64,000 bases of DNA from Methylobacterium sp. PvR107 (GCF_017833295.1 NZ_JAFIBW010000001.1:5828001-5892000); one strand, 5' to 3'; counted from the stretch's first letter, positions 44,554 through 55,524 are shown. The notes: generated from the sequence alone by a model not told the origin. Numbers and translations: made by a program.

Positions 44554-44886
44554 ATGCCGACCCGCAACGCGATCGCGACCCTCGACTCGATGTTCGACCT
44601 GTTCAGGCAGATGGGCAGCGGCATCGCCCTCGATCTGCACTGGCTTGCGATCTCGAGACGTCTCCAGCAAATCCGCGCGGACACCGTTTGGTCGGCCGAC
44701 ATGGATTTCGTCGCCGTGAAGCTGAAAGCCTACGCCGCGCATTTCGCGGCCACCTATGAGCCCGACCTCGGGTCTGAGACGATCAAGGCGGCGAACGCCG
44801 CGAAACTCGACCGCGTCGTCGAACAATACGCGATCCTGCGCGCCCACATCGAGCAGCAGCCCGGCGGGATCGCGAGGCCGGCTTGA
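44554..44886 (+). CDS. Hypothetical protein (110 aa)
   Basis: A helical protein (TLDSMFDLFRQMGSGIALDLHW, VAVKLKAYAAHFAATYEPDLG). Starts 14 bp after the FkbM gene and probably co-transcribed. Not recognised. Confidence 0.5.
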   Translation: MPTRNAIATLDSMFDLFRQMGSGIALDLHWLAISRRLQQIRADTVWSADMDFVAVKLKAYAAHFAATYEPDLGSETIKAANAAKLDRVVEQYAILRAHIEQQPGGIARPA

Positions 44887-45008
44887 GGCGGGCGCCGTAG
44901 AGCTACTTCTGCCGGCCGCCGATTGTGCGGGGGCATGCGGCCTCTCGGGCTGCCCCCTGATCGCCCGTCGCCGGAGCGACCCTGCGATGATTTCGGCGGA
45001 CTGGATTT

Positions 45009-46667
45009 CTAGCGCCTCCGGCCGCCGAAGAAACGTACCGCGCGCGAAAGGGGCGTCCGGGGGCGGGCTCGCTCCAGGGCATTTCGGATCTCGGTGGCCA
45101 ACCGCGCCGCGACGATCTCGCGGGCCGCATCGTCGTAGTGGACGATGTCGTAGAAGGTCCCCGCCTCCCGATCGCGAAAAATCCCGCTGAGGTCCAGCGC
45201 CGTGAACGTGCGCCGGTACGGGCGCCGAGCCACGAGCTGCGCCGTGAAGGCCTCCAGCTTGGCGTATTGGCGGTCCAGATAGGCCAGGAACGCCCCCGAG
45301 GCGACGCCGCGCTCCACCTCGGTGAGGTGGCGCTTGCGCAGGACCGTGGGCTGCAGGACGCTCACGATCGGCACCGCGTGATCGTGGGACAGCTTGGTGA
45401 GGCGGTGCGCGGCGCGTTCGTAGTGGTGGACGATGGCGTCCTCCCAGCCCGGGCTCTGCCAGCCCACCTCGGCGCGCAGCCGTTTCAGCTCCTCGTAGAT
45501 CAGCGTGATCAGCGCATCGTAGGACAGCCCGTCCTCGCGGGCCCTCGGGTCGTGCGTGTCGAAGAAGTGGTCGTAGAGCCGCTGGGTGATGAAGGCGTTG
45601 TACGGGTGGCCGGGCCGGGGATCGTAGGTCCAGGGCTGGAACAGGTCCGTGCTGCCGCTGAGCACGAGGATCGCGTCGGGACTGTAGGTGACGAGACGCG
45701 ACCAGATCAGGTGGGTCATCTGGGTGAGGCAGCTCGACATCACCCCGAAATTGTAGACCTTCGCGCTGGCCGGCCAGTCCGCCCGCAGAATCCGCTCGAT
45801 CCGGCCCGGCAGGGTGTTGGCGATGTCGCCGCCGTCGATGGTGGTCGAGTCGCCGACGATCAGGATCCGGGTTTCGCCGGCCGGCTTGCGCTCCACGATC
45901 GGCGCCGCGTTCAGGAAGCCGTCGGCGTCGAACGGGACGCCGTAATGGCTCGCCCCCGGCTTGCCGGCGAACTGGATGAACGGGCTTGGATACCGCGTGT
46001 TCGAGTCGAGATAGCCGAAGTGATGCAGGAACTTGCGCCGTCGTGCAGCATCCTCGCTCTCGGGCGGAGCCCAGATCTGCTCCACGCCCGGGGCGGTCAG
46101 GGCGGCCATCATCGTGTCTCGGAGCGCCGCTTCGCCGGCCGCATTGAGCCGGACTCCGTCGTCGCTGAACGCGGGCCTGAGCGCGCCCGTCTCGGTGGCC
46201 AGGACGGGATCGTAGTCGATGAACTGCGCCCCGTAGGCCGGGACGTGATCGCGCAGCCACGCATTGACCTGCCCGATGAGCGCGACCGGCAGCCCGGCCG
46301 CGGCCCGGGAGGCCGGATCGACCGGCGGGATCGAGCCGACCCAGGTCCGCACGTAGAGGTCGCGCGCGTCCTGCAGCATGGCGGCGATGTCGGCCGTGAT
46401 CTGCTCCACCGACGGCGCGCCGTCGCCGCTGAGGATGTCGTCGCGGCCGCCGATCAGGTGCAGGCCCCGGGCGCCGTAAAGGGCGATGTCGGAGCGAAGC
46501 CGCCGCGCCATGTCCCGGGTCGATTGTCCGGCAATTCCCCGCGCGACCGTCTGAGGCCCGGAAAAGAGCTGCGGCGTCCCGGCCGTCAGCCCCGCCGTCA
46601 CCGAATCGCCGAAGAACAGGATCGGCCCGAACGGGAAGAGCGGCGTGTCTGACATCTGTGCGCTCAT
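45009..46667 (-). CDS. Tandem SGNH/GDSL hydrolase-fold protein
   Basis: A 552-aa protein with two SGNH domains. The first (residues 10-190) has ILFFGDSVTAGL and LIGGRDD, but its block V reads DDGVRLNAAG with Arg in place of the catalytic His. The second (about 255-540) has RILIVGDSTTIDGG, VLSGSTDLFQPW and GTFYDIVHYDD with the DxxH pair intact. Likely an O-acetyl- or acyl-esterase on surface glycan, with the first domain perhaps degenerate. It is downstream of two glycosyltransferase-like genes on the same strand. Confidence 0.75.
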   Translation of the reverse strand: MSAQMSDTPLFPFGPILFFGDSVTAGLTAGTPQLFSGPQTVARGIAGQSTRDMARRLRSDIALYGARGLHLIGGRDDILSGDGAPSVEQITADIAAMLQDARDLYVRTWVGSIPPVDPASRAAAGLPVALIGQVNAWLRDHVPAYGAQFIDYDPVLATETGALRPAFSDDGVRLNAAGEAALRDTMMAALTAPGVEQIWAPPESEDAARRRKFLHHFGYLDSNTRYPSPFIQFAGKPGASHYGVPFDADGFLNAAPIVERKPAGETRILIVGDSTTIDGGDIANTLPGRIERILRADWPASAKVYNFGVMSSCLTQMTHLIWSRLVTYSPDAILVLSGSTDLFQPWTYDPRPGHPYNAFITQRLYDHFFDTHDPRAREDGLSYDALITLIYEELKRLRAEVGWQSPGWEDAIVHHYERAAHRLTKLSHDHAVPIVSVLQPTVLRKRHLTEVERGVASGAFLAYLDRQYAKLEAFTAQLVARRPYRRTFTALDLSGIFRDREAGTFYDIVHYDDAAREIVAARLATEIRNALERARPRTPLSRAVRFFGGRRR

Positions 46668-46689
46668 GCCGTCGCGCGCTGCCGCGCCC

Positions 46690-47970
46690 TCAGCGCGCCG
46701 CGAAGATCTCGATGCCGTCGAGGTGCAGGTACTGCTCCTCGTCGAGATCGATCTTGAGGTAGCGGAATCGCGCGTTGTCGAACCGGAGATGGAGCGGCAG
46801 GCCGGGATGGCAGTGGGCGTCCACGGCGTCGAAGACGAGGCGGTCGGCGTCCTCGGTCTCGCCCAGCCAGACCCGCATCAGCTGCGCCCGCTCGCTGAGC
46901 TGCCCCCAGCGATTGTAGATCCGGATCTCCGAGACCCGCTCCACCGCGCCGAGGTCGAGAACGAACCAGGGGTTCCGCTCCAGCGCCGTGTGGAAGAAGA
47001 ACGACGGGTCGCCGGTCGTGCGCGCGCCGTAGACGCCCGTCGTCCCCGACCAGGGCGAGGCGGAGCTCGCCGTCCAGGTCTTGCCGAGGGCGATGTTCTC
47101 GGACGGCCGCGTCGCGACCAGCGTGTCCGTCTCGAGCTCCTCGATCAGGGTCCGGATCTGCTTCGAGGGCTGCCGCAGCGGCGGGATCTCCAGGTCGAGC
47201 TTGTAGATCAGGTTCGACAGGATGCTCTGATCGAAGCGGTGATCGATGAAGCCGTCGAGATCGGGCAACCCCATCGCGTTCGGCATGTCGGTGACGACCC
47301 GCGGATCGCCCGCGTAGCGCAGCCACTCGGCGACGAGATGGCGGGTGGCGGGGCTGACCATGAAGGCGATCCAGGAGGCCTGGATCTGGTCGGCCTCCCA
47401 GTAGCGTTCCGTGTCGCATTCCATCAGCACGAAGCAGTCGCGCTTGGTCCAGACCCGCTGCGGCCGGCCGTGCAGCACGCCGACCGCGACCCGGCGCTCG
47501 GACCCGCCAAGCCAGGTCAGGAGCGGCGCCACCGGCGGCAGCGGATCGTCGCCGACCGCCTGCATCCCGGTGTCGCTGAAGATGATGAAGTCGCCGTCGC
47601 GGCGCTTCTCCAGCGCCTCGGCGATGATGTAGGGCTTCCAGGCCCAGTTCCCGGCGCCACGGGACCGGTCGAGGATCTCCCGGTGCTCCCGGTAGAACGG
47701 TGTCTCGCGCAGCCGGTCGGGTGACCAGCTCTCGATTGTGCCGAAGTCGCCCGAGGCGGCCGCCGCCGCAGCCAGCCGGCGCTGGCTCTCCACGTAGTGG
47801 TACTTGGCGGCAAAGCTGACCAGGGTGGTGTGGCGCGGTCGCAGCCGGCGCCGCTGCATCATCAGCACCTCGGCCCGGTGCGTCGCGAAGGCGTTGACGC
47901 GCAGGGCTTCCGATGACGGGTCGGCGCTGGCCAAGTCTGTCCTCCGGCGGAACGGCTGGGCGCTTGTCAC
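46690..47970 (-). CDS. Glycosyltransferase-like protein with C-terminal discoidin-like domain
   Basis: A 426-aa protein. The N-terminal part (HTTLVSFAAKYHYVESQRRL, GNWAWKPYIIAEALEKRRDGD, FIIFSDTGM) matches an uncharacterised GT-A-like family found in capsule loci. Residues about 295-426 (NIALGKTWTASSASPWSGTTG, FVLDLGAVERVSEIRIYNR, FRYLKIDLDEEQYLHLDGIE) form an F5/8 type C-like carbohydrate-binding domain. GTG 47970 is the chosen start (TSAQPFRR). It ends 22 bp before the SGNH gene. Specific donor and acceptor unknown. Confidence 0.65.
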   Translation of the reverse strand: MTSAQPFRRRTDLASADPSSEALRVNAFATHRAEVLMMQRRRLRPRHTTLVSFAAKYHYVESQRRLAAAAAASGDFGTIESWSPDRLRETPFYREHREILDRSRGAGNWAWKPYIIAEALEKRRDGDFIIFSDTGMQAVGDDPLPPVAPLLTWLGGSERRVAVGVLHGRPQRVWTKRDCFVLMECDTERYWEADQIQASWIAFMVSPATRHLVAEWLRYAGDPRVVTDMPNAMGLPDLDGFIDHRFDQSILSNLIYKLDLEIPPLRQPSKQIRTLIEELETDTLVATRPSENIALGKTWTASSASPWSGTTGVYGARTTGDPSFFFHTALERNPWFVLDLGAVERVSEIRIYNRWGQLSERAQLMRVWLGETEDADRLVFDAVDAHCHPGLPLHLRFDNARFRYLKIDLDEEQYLHLDGIEIFAAR

Positions 47971-48011
47971 CGCTTTTCCCGTCTTCGGCAAGGTGGGCCG
48001 GTCCGGGCCGA

Positions 48012-49403
48012 TCAGGCGTCGTCGAAGGCGAGGTTGTGGGCCGGGTAATCGAGCATGAGGGCGCGCCGCTCGGGCGAGTTGTCCCACTCGCCGACCTTCG
48101 TGTAGGCGCCGGCCACGTCCACGACCTCGGTGATCTTTTCGATCGTCGGAATGCCTCTGAAGTGCTGAGGCCATCCCGAGGCGAAGTAGAACACCTGCTC
48201 GACATGGTCGGACAGGTGGCACACGCCCGGCCCGAACGTCCCGAGACCGAAGACCAGATACCGGGCGTTGACGAGGGCCGCGACATCGTCGGCGAGCGTC
48301 CCGCTCTGCGTCGTCAGCGGCACGCCGATCTCGGCGATGTAAGCCTCCAGGGCGGGGATCACCGGGTTCAGCCGGTTCTCGAACACCATCTTGATCGACG
48401 TGATGCGCTTCTCCGCGAGCAGGCGCTGGATGACGAGCTTGTAGAAGGCCAGGGGCGGTTGCGGGTAGTGCGGCGCGACCCAGGTGCTGAAGATGTCGCC
48501 GGATCGGATGTGGATGTGGAGCTGATCCGCCGGCTTCTCCTCGAAGCGCGTCGGGATGCGGTTGAAGAGGGGACGGATGTACTCCTTGATGATGCGGCGG
48601 CTCTCGTTCTGGTCGAGATCGCCCGCAAGCTTCTGGACCCGGACGTCGAAGAACATCCCCGACAGGAAGTAACCCTCCGGCGGCAGGGGATCGTTGGCCG
48701 GTATGAAGGTGATGCCGCCGATCTCGCGGGCCTGCACGAAGTCGAGGACCTCGCTCCGATCCATGATCGACAGCTTGAGGTACTTGAGCTTGAGCGCGCG
48801 GCAGATCCCGATGGCGAGCAGGCACTGGATGATGAAGTTCCCGAAGGCTCCGTTCTCGTAGAGATCGACGCCGATGAGGGAGAGGCCCGTCTGCTGGGGA
48901 TTGCTCCGGAGCCGGTAGGCTCGGTACACGTCGCTGCCCCGGTGCTCGGACACGATGTCGAAATCGGCGTCGAGAAGCTTGCGCAGCACGATCAGGTCGA
49001 ACGCGGCACGCTCGCACCAGATCTGCACGGCGCGGCCGCCCTGGGCCGCGGGGCTCCGGGTCGAGACGCGGATGTGGCGGGCCCAAGCGGCCTCGCCCGG
49101 AGCGATCCGGATCTCGGCCGCGGGGGTCGCGTCATCGGCTGGAGGCACAAGCTCGGGCGGCGACCACGTCGTGCCGTCGTCGGAGAAAGCGACACGGATG
49201 TCGGCCGCGCCCGCCTGACCCGGCTCCCCGGGGGAGCCGAACTGAAGGCTGTGAATGGGAAAGCGCTGGCCGAGATCGATCGCGATCGCCGTGGCGTCCC
49301 CGTCGGCTCCGGCCAGTGACGAGCCGTCCGGGTCGATGACCACCCAGGCGCTGCCCTGCGCGAGATCGACGAAATCCCGATAATGATCGACGTCCGCACC
49401 CAT
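48012..49403 (-). CDS. Glycosyltransferase (fucosyltransferase-like) with N-terminal discoidin-like domain
   Basis: A 463-aa protein. Residues 1-115 (AWVVIDPDGSSLAGADGDAT, AIDLGQRFPIHSLQFGSPG, ARHIRVSTRSPAAQGGRAVQ) resemble an F5/8 type C domain. The C-terminal part has QLHIHIRSGDIFSTWVAPHY, close to the HxRxGD donor site of alpha-1,2/1,6 fucosyltransferases, and YLVFGLGTFGPGVCHLSDHV. ATG 49403 or 49463 may be the start. Together with the next gene this is a pair of glycan enzymes with the binding domain at opposite ends. Confidence 0.65.
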   Translation of the reverse strand: MGADVDHYRDFVDLAQGSAWVVIDPDGSSLAGADGDATAIAIDLGQRFPIHSLQFGSPGEPGQAGAADIRVAFSDDGTTWSPPELVPPADDATPAAEIRIAPGEAAWARHIRVSTRSPAAQGGRAVQIWCERAAFDLIVLRKLLDADFDIVSEHRGSDVYRAYRLRSNPQQTGLSLIGVDLYENGAFGNFIIQCLLAIGICRALKLKYLKLSIMDRSEVLDFVQAREIGGITFIPANDPLPPEGYFLSGMFFDVRVQKLAGDLDQNESRRIIKEYIRPLFNRIPTRFEEKPADQLHIHIRSGDIFSTWVAPHYPQPPLAFYKLVIQRLLAEKRITSIKMVFENRLNPVIPALEAYIAEIGVPLTTQSGTLADDVAALVNARYLVFGLGTFGPGVCHLSDHVEQVFYFASGWPQHFRGIPTIEKITEVVDVAGAYTKVGEWDNSPERRALMLDYPAHNLAFDDA

Positions 49404-49666
49404 CAAATCGCGCCCGCGCCTTCCCGTCAGGATTCCGTGCCGAGCCCTCCGAAACGCGGGCATGGTCGTCGGCGTCGCGAGGTGTAGCTGGCCGCAGCCG
49501 ACTTCTCCACCCGCATGGGTTGACCGGCTCCGACAGGATTGCAGCACCCGATCCGCGCGCGACTGGACAGCGTCGGGTGTCGACGTCAGCGGCAGCGCGG
49601 CGTCCGCGGAAACAGGATCCGGTCCGCCGCGCGTCGCCCACTGGGCTTCAACGCGCGGCCGGAGCT

Positions 49667-50617
49667 TCAGGCATCGAGTCCGAGCATCAGGCCGAGATTC
49701 TGCACCGCTGCCCCCGAGGCGCCCTTGCCGAGATTGTCGAGCCGCGCCACCAGCACCGCCTGCCCGTGCTCGGACGAGCCGAACACAAGCAGCTCCAGCC
49801 GGTCGGTGTCGTTGAGACCCTCCGGCTCGATCTTCTCGCGGGACGCGCCAGTGGCGGCGCCCGGCACCACCTGAACCAGCGTCTGGCCGGCATACCAATC
49901 GCGCAGGGCGGCCTCCAGATCGCCAGCCGTGGGCCGGCCCGGCAGCGTCTCGAGGTGGAGCGGTACGCTCACCAGCATGCCCTGCCGGAAATTGCCCACG
50001 GACGGCACGAAGATCGGCCGCCGGGACAATCCGCTGTAAAGCTGCAGCTCTGGCAGGTGCTTGTGGGCAAAGCCCAGGCCGTAGAGCAGGAACGGGGGCG
50101 CCGTGCCCTGCTCGTAGGCCTCGATCATGCTCTTGCCGCCACCGCTGTAGCCGCTGACCGCGTTGACGCTGATCGGGTGATCGGCCGGAATCAGGCCGCC
50201 CTCCACCAGCGGGCGCAGGAGCGCGACGCCGCCGGTCGGGTAGCAGCCGGGATTGGCGACCCGCCGGGCGCGGGCGATCGCCGCGCCCTGCTCCCGGGTC
50301 AGCTCCGGGAAGCCATAGGTCCAGCCTTCAGCGACCCGGTGGGCGGTGCTGGCGTCGAGGACGCGCGGCCCGCCGCCGGGCAGGCTGTCGGCGAGCGCCA
50401 CCGTCGCCTTGGCGGCCTCATCCGGCAGGCAGAGCACGACGAGGTCGACCTCGGCCAGCAGCGCGCGCTTCGCCTCCGGGTCCTTGCGGTGCTCCGGGGC
50501 GATGCTGCGCAGGGCGACCCGCCCGTCGCGCTCCAGGCGCTCGCGGATGCCGAGGCCGGTGGTGCCGGCCTCGCCGTCGATGAACACGGTGGGCTTCGTC
50601 GCGCCTTGGCCAGCCAT
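49667..50617 (-). CDS. argC: N-acetyl-gamma-glutamyl-phosphate reductase ArgC
   Basis: A 316-aa type 2 Arg[20 protein letters not shown] is the NADP site, [16 protein letters not shown] holds the active cysteine, and [10 protein letters not shown] the downstream His region. It makes N-acetylglutamate semialdehyde in arginine synthesis. A single gene between the glycan locus and the rpsI terminator. Complete and normal length. Confidence 0.95.
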   Translation of the reverse strand: MAGQGATKPTVFIDGEAGTTGLGIRERLERDGRVALRSIAPEHRKDPEAKRALLAEVDLVVLCLPDEAAKATVALADSLPGGGPRVLDASTAHRVAEGWTYGFPELTREQGAAIARARRVANPGCYPTGGVALLRPLVEGGLIPADHPISVNAVSGYSGGGKSMIEAYEQGTAPPFLLYGLGFAHKHLPELQLYSGLSRRPIFVPSVGNFRQGMLVSVPLHLETLPGRPTAGDLEAALRDWYAGQTLVQVVPGAATGASREKIEPEGLNDTDRLELLVFGSSEHGQAVLVARLDNLGKGASGAAVQNLGLMLGLDA

Positions 50618-50749
50618 CGTCCGTCTCGCCTTCTCCGAAATGCATGCCGCCCGAGTCGGGCCTTGCGGCCGGGAATCAGGTGCGCGCCGTGCAACAGCCT
50701 GTCAACGGCCGAGCCATCAGCCTAGCCATGGGCCCGACCCCTGAAACGC

Positions 50750-50780
50750 GAAAGGGCGGCTCCCGCAGGAACCGCCCTCT
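50750..50780 (-). terminator. Terminator of rplM-rpsI
   Basis: Minus-strand stem AGGGCGG...CCGCCCT followed by TTTCGCG, 27 bp after the rpsI stop. Confidence 0.65.
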
Positions 50781-50806
50781 CCGTGACACCGGTGTGACCG
50801 GGCGTC

Positions 50807-51292
50807 TTAACGCTTGGAGAACTGGAAGCTGCGGCGGGCCTTCTTGCGGCCGTACTTCTTACGCTCGACCACGCGGGCGTCGCGGGTGAGGAAGCCCTCA
50901 CGCTTCAGCGGAGCGCGCAGTTCCGGCTCGTAGTAGGTCAGGGCCTTCGACAGGCCGTGGCGCACCGCGCCGGCCTGGCCCGAGAGGCCTCCACCCGCCA
51001 CCGTGACGGTGATGTCGTACTGGTCGACGCGGCCGGCGATCTCCAGCGGCTGGCGCAGGATCATGCGCAGCACCGGACGGGCGAAATAGGTCTCGACCGG
51101 ACGCTTGTTGACCGTGACCGTGCCGTTGCCGGGCTTGATCCAGACGCGGGCAACCGCATCCTTGCGCTTGCCGGTCGCGTAGGCACGGCCCTGCGCATCC
51201 AGCTTCTGGACGTGGATGGGGGCCTCGTTGGCGGGGTCGACCGCGCCGGTGTTCGACCGGTTGAGGTCGGCGAGGGACTGCAGGGTCGCCAT
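50807..51292 (-). CDS. rpsI: 30S ribosomal protein S9
   Basis: A 161-aa S9. The conserved core [39 protein letters not shown] and the C-terminal tail [15 protein letters not shown] are intact; the last arginine reaches the P-site tRNA. It begins 2 bp after the rplM stop (ATG within a TGATC context) and shares its promoter. It carries a typical alphaproteobacterial N-terminal extension of about 35 residues. Confidence 0.97.
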   Translation of the reverse strand: MATLQSLADLNRSNTGAVDPANEAPIHVQKLDAQGRAYATGKRKDAVARVWIKPGNGTVTVNKRPVETYFARPVLRMILRQPLEIAGRVDQYDITVTVAGGGLSGQAGAVRHGLSKALTYYEPELRAPLKREGFLTRDARVVERKKYGRKKARRSFQFSKR

Positions 51293-51294
51293 GA

Positions 51295-51756
51295 TCAAGC
51301 GCTCACGTTCTTGCGGTTGAGGGCGCCGACGTCGAGCGCCTGCGGCTGCTGGGCCTCGTGCGGATGCTCGATGCCCTTGTAGACGCGGAGGTTGCCGAGG
51401 ATCTGACGGAAGAGCGGGCCACGGGGCAGCATGCGCTCGACAGCCTTCTCGACCACGCGCTCGGGGAACCGGCCCTCGAGGATGAACTTGGCCGTGCGCT
51501 CCTTGATGCCGCCCGGATAGCCCGTGTGGTAGTAGTAGCGCTTCTGGACGTACTTGCGGCCGGTGAACTTCACCTTGTCCGCGTTGACGACGATGACGTT
51601 GTCGCCGCAATCGACGTGGGGCGTATAGGCGGCCTTGTGCTTGCCGCGCAGGCGCATCGCCACAATCGAGGCGAGACGGCCCACGACCAAGCCCTCCGCG
51701 TCGATCACGATCCACTTCTTGTCGACCTCGGCGGGCTTCAGCGAGGTGGTCTTCAT
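51295..51756 (-). CDS. rplM: 50S ribosomal protein L13
   Basis: A 153-aa L13: [81 protein letters not shown]. First gene of the L13-S9 pair. The TTG/ATG region upstream holds only non-coding sequence; ATG 51756 is the family start. Confidence 0.97.
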   Translation of the reverse strand: MKTTSLKPAEVDKKWIVIDAEGLVVGRLASIVAMRLRGKHKAAYTPHVDCGDNVIVVNADKVKFTGRKYVQKRYYYHTGYPGGIKERTAKFILEGRFPERVVEKAVERMLPRGPLFRQILGNLRVYKGIEHPHEAQQPQALDVGALNRKNVSA

Positions 51757-52195
51757 AGCCAAATCCCAGGGGTTCCGACGGACCGGATCCCGACGTGTCA
51801 GGATCCGAAGGCATCGGGGTGCCGAAAAACGAGCCGCCGCGTGGGGTGCACGCGGCGGCGGTGGCGGCTGCATAGCCGGGCCCGGCGGCCGGGTCAACCG
51901 GAAAATCAATGATCGCGAAAAGACAAGCAGACAGAGTGATTTGATAGGTCGGGTATCATAATACCACACGGCCCGTGACGCGCGACCCTGCGGATTCGGA
52001 TCGACCGTCCAACCGCCTCATCCTGAGGGGCCGGAGCCCAGCACAGGCCTCGAAGGAGACTTCCAGGGATCGCGCTTCTGGCTGGAACCCGCCTTCGAGG
52101 CCGGCTGACGCGGGCACCTCGGGATGAGGGCAGCGGGTGGGATCGCCTGATCAGCCCACCACGGGACGCTGTCGTGGACCGTCAGGAGAACACGT
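51757..52195. other. Gap upstream of rplM, with repeat copy 3
   Basis: Contains the rplM promoter region (not resolved; ttgat and tatcataatacc elements at 51938-51964) and the dispersed palindrome. Confidence 0.5.
52016..52130. repeat. Dispersed ~110-bp palindromic intergenic repeat, copy 3
   Basis: Arms cctcatcctgaggggccgg and gcacctcgggatgaggg, inner ggcctcgaaggag / cgccttcgaggc. Followed by gcgggtgggatcgcc as in copy 1. Confidence 0.8.
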
Positions 52196-52786
52196 TCAGT
52201 CGCTGCGCCGGCCCCGATCCGCGATGGTGAGCTTCTGGACGCCTCGGGCGGCGAGAACCGGCTTCCTGGCGCTGAGGATCCGGGAATTTACCCCCGCCCA
52301 GCCGATCTCCCCGGAGAGGCGGCCGTACTCGATCTTGGGGCAGCGGTTCATGATCACCGTGAGCCCGCGCGCCTCGGCGCGGGCGGCGGCCGCGTCGTCG
52401 CGCACGCCGAGCTGCATCCAGATCACCTTCGGCAACGGATCGAGGGCGAGCGCCTCGTCCACCAGCGGGCCGGCAGCGGCGGCGTTGCGGAAGATCTCGA
52501 CCATGTCGATCGGCTGCCCGCCCAAGCACGCCTGGACCTCGGCGAGCGAGCCCGCGACCCGGCGCCCGAGCAGGTCCTGGCCGGCGAGTCCGGGATTGAC
52601 CGGCGTCACCGCGTAGCCCCGGTCGAGCAGGTACTTGAGCACGATCCAGCTCGGGCGCGCCGGGTTCGCCGAGGCGCCCACCAGCGCGACCGTGCGCGTG
52701 CTGTTCAGGATCGCGCGGATCTGCGCGTCGGGGTAGCGCGCGTGCCGGTCCGCAATCGAAGCGGCGTCGTTGCCCGTCTCGTTCAT
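52196..52786 (-). CDS. CoA-binding domain protein (YccU-like)
   Basis: A 196-aa protein with the CoA_binding_2 fold: TVALVGASANPARPSWIVLKYLLDRGY, VDMVEIF-type region DMVEIFRNAAAAG and PKVIWMQLGVRD, ending with the conserved NRCPKIEYGRL. ATG 52786 is used; a GTG 15 codons earlier is possible. It starts 27 bp after the nucleotide-sugar dehydrogenase on the same strand. Function of the family is not established. Confidence 0.85.
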   Translation of the reverse strand: MNETGNDAASIADRHARYPDAQIRAILNSTRTVALVGASANPARPSWIVLKYLLDRGYAVTPVNPGLAGQDLLGRRVAGSLAEVQACLGGQPIDMVEIFRNAAAAGPLVDEALALDPLPKVIWMQLGVRDDAAAARAEARGLTVIMNRCPKIEYGRLSGEIGWAGVNSRILSARKPVLAARGVQKLTIADRGRRSD

Positions 52787-52812
52787 GGCGTGCGCCCCGG
52801 TGTCCGATTTCG

Positions 52813-54099
<1,287 letters not shown>

Positions 54100-54240
54100 G
54101 TCGGATCCCCCGCGGGTTCGAAGGCGCCGGTCACCGCCGCGCCCGCCATGCGCGTATAGGGGCGGCCCGGTCCCGCGTCGATCCGCATCCGCCGAGTGCT
54201 ATGACGCGGTCAACCCGAATCGCGCATAGGGGGCGTGAGG

Positions 54241-54504
54241 ATGCCTGATCTCCGCTGGGCAGACGGCCCGGTTCACTGCACCGATCTCGTGGACGGGACC
54301 GGCAAGGTGTTCGGCTATGTCGGGCCCGTCGCCGGCGGCACGCGGGGATATGTCGTGCAATCCGGCTCGGAATGGCCGCCGCGCGCACCCGCCTACGCCG
54401 ATCATCCCTCGATGGATGCGGCGCGCGCCTGGGTCGAGGCCGAAGTTGCGGTGCGCGCCTTCCGGCCCGTGCGCATCATTCGCGGTGCGGGCGATCCGCG
54501 TTAG
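54241..54504 (+). CDS. Hypothetical protein (87 aa)
   Basis: MPDLRWADGPVHCTDLVDG then GYVGPVAGGTRGYVV, HPSMDAARAWVEAEVAVRAF. ATG 54241 or GTG 54235. Codon use agrees with a real gene; the family is not known. Confidence 0.55.
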   Translation: MPDLRWADGPVHCTDLVDGTGKVFGYVGPVAGGTRGYVVQSGSEWPPRAPAYADHPSMDAARAWVEAEVAVRAFRPVRIIRGAGDPR

Positions 54505-54535
54505 CGCGCCTTGCGCGCGCCGGATCCGCGCCGTC

Positions 54536-54658
54536 TCAGGGGTCGTCCCACGTGATGCGTCGGGGCCGGACGGAGGGGGCGGTCACCGCGATGCCGATCC
54601 GGATCGCCGTCCCGACGATCGCCACGACGGCGCAGACGAGCAGCAGGGCATCCAGCAT
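54536..54658 (-). CDS. Small membrane protein (40 aa)
   Basis: MLDALLLVCAVVAIVGTAI then RIGIAVTAPSVRPRRITWDDP: one hydrophobic span and a basic tail. Starts 10 bp after the stop of the basic miniprotein gene, so the two form a small unit. No homologue recognised. Confidence 0.4.
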   Translation of the reverse strand: MLDALLLVCAVVAIVGTAIRIGIAVTAPSVRPRRITWDDP

Positions 54659-54668
54659 GGCTGCGCGC

Positions 54669-54845
54669 TCAGAGCAGCGGTCGGCCGCCGCGCAGGTGCC
54701 GTGCGGCGCGCTCGCGGGCACGGGTGTTGTGCTGGCGGCGCATCTGCTGCTGACGGAGTTCGTCCTCGTGCGGCGGGTGATGGGCCGTCGCGGACGGGAT
54801 CGCTGCGCTTGGGCGGTCTTCCTCGAGGGGAAAGACTGATTTCAT
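54669..54845 (-). CDS. Basic miniprotein, paralogue of 62811-62981
   Basis: A 58-aa protein with an acidic/Pro-rich N-terminal half (MKSVFPLEEDRPSAAIP) and a basic C-terminal half DELRQQQMRRQHNTRARERA followed by ARHLRGGRPL. The C-terminal half shares EL/ET-x-Q-x-QMRRxHNxRARxRAAR with the miniprotein at 62811. GAGGAGGG 4-10 bp upstream is a very strong ribosome site. The function is unknown; a nucleic-acid-binding role is a guess from the charge. Confidence 0.6.
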   Translation of the reverse strand: MKSVFPLEEDRPSAAIPSATAHHPPHEDELRQQQMRRQHNTRARERAARHLRGGRPLL

Positions 54846-54854
54846 AGCCGCCCT

Positions 54855-54875
54855 CCTCAGTATTCAATGCTGAGG
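54855..54875. promoter_or_regulatory. 21-bp palindrome directly upstream of the miniprotein ribosome site
   Basis: CCTCAGTATTCAATGCTGAGG is palindromic with a single G-T mismatch and overlaps the strong ribosome site of the gene starting at 54845. It could be an operator or an RNA hairpin hiding the ribosome site. Confidence 0.45.
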
Positions 54876-55176
54876 AGCTTAGCTGTTTACGGCCGTATTG
54901 CAACCCGGCCGCCGCGACTGTCGGATAGACAGGCTGATCGGCAGACAGACGTCCTGCCGGTCAGGAGGGCTGGCGCGCGTCGCGATACCGGCGTTCTCGC
55001 GGCGGCCCGACGCGCCGCAAGATGGGCCGGTGGATTTGCGGCCTCTCCGGCCCTTGCCCGATGAACACGACGACCGCACGGGTTTGCCTCGATCTTCACG
55101 CGATAGCCCTCTCCCCGGGCCGATCACCTGGGCGCAACGGATCGCGCGCGGTGCTTCTTTTCATGGTCGTCAAAGT
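54876..55176. other. Gap between miniprotein promoter and IS3 relic
   Basis: No gene seen. Confidence 0.35.
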
Positions 55177-55242
55177 TGACCTGACCGGCTGGCTTTGGAC
55201 CGGGCTGATTGCGAGGATCAGCCAGGACCAGAGGCGCGGGAC

Positions 55243-55524
55243 ATGCGGCGAGGTCAGAAGACGAGCGTGGAGCAGGTCGTGCTCAAGCTGCGTCAGATCG
55301 AGGTGCGGACGGCCCAGGGCAAGAGTTTGGCTCTTGCATGCAGGGAAGCGGAGATCTCCGAGCAGAGGTACTACCGCTGGCGCAAGGAGTACGGCGGCCT
55401 TCAGGTCGATCAAGCCAGGAAGATGAAGGATCTGGAGCGCGAGAACGCTCGTCTGCGCCGGCTCGTCGCCGACCTTTCTTTAGAGAAGCAGGTGCTGGCG
55501 GACGTCGCCTCGGGAAACTTGTAG
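55243..55524 (+). CDS. IS3 OrfA (element 3)
   Basis: A 93-aa OrfA, nearly the same as in element 1 (MRRGQKTSVEQVVLKLRQIE, EISEQRYYRWRKEYGG, LERENARLRRLVADLSLEK). Intact, with slippery GGGAAAC at 55512-55518. Confidence 0.88.
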   Translation: MRRGQKTSVEQVVLKLRQIEVRTAQGKSLALACREAEISEQRYYRWRKEYGGLQVDQARKMKDLERENARLRRLVADLSLEKQVLADVASGNL

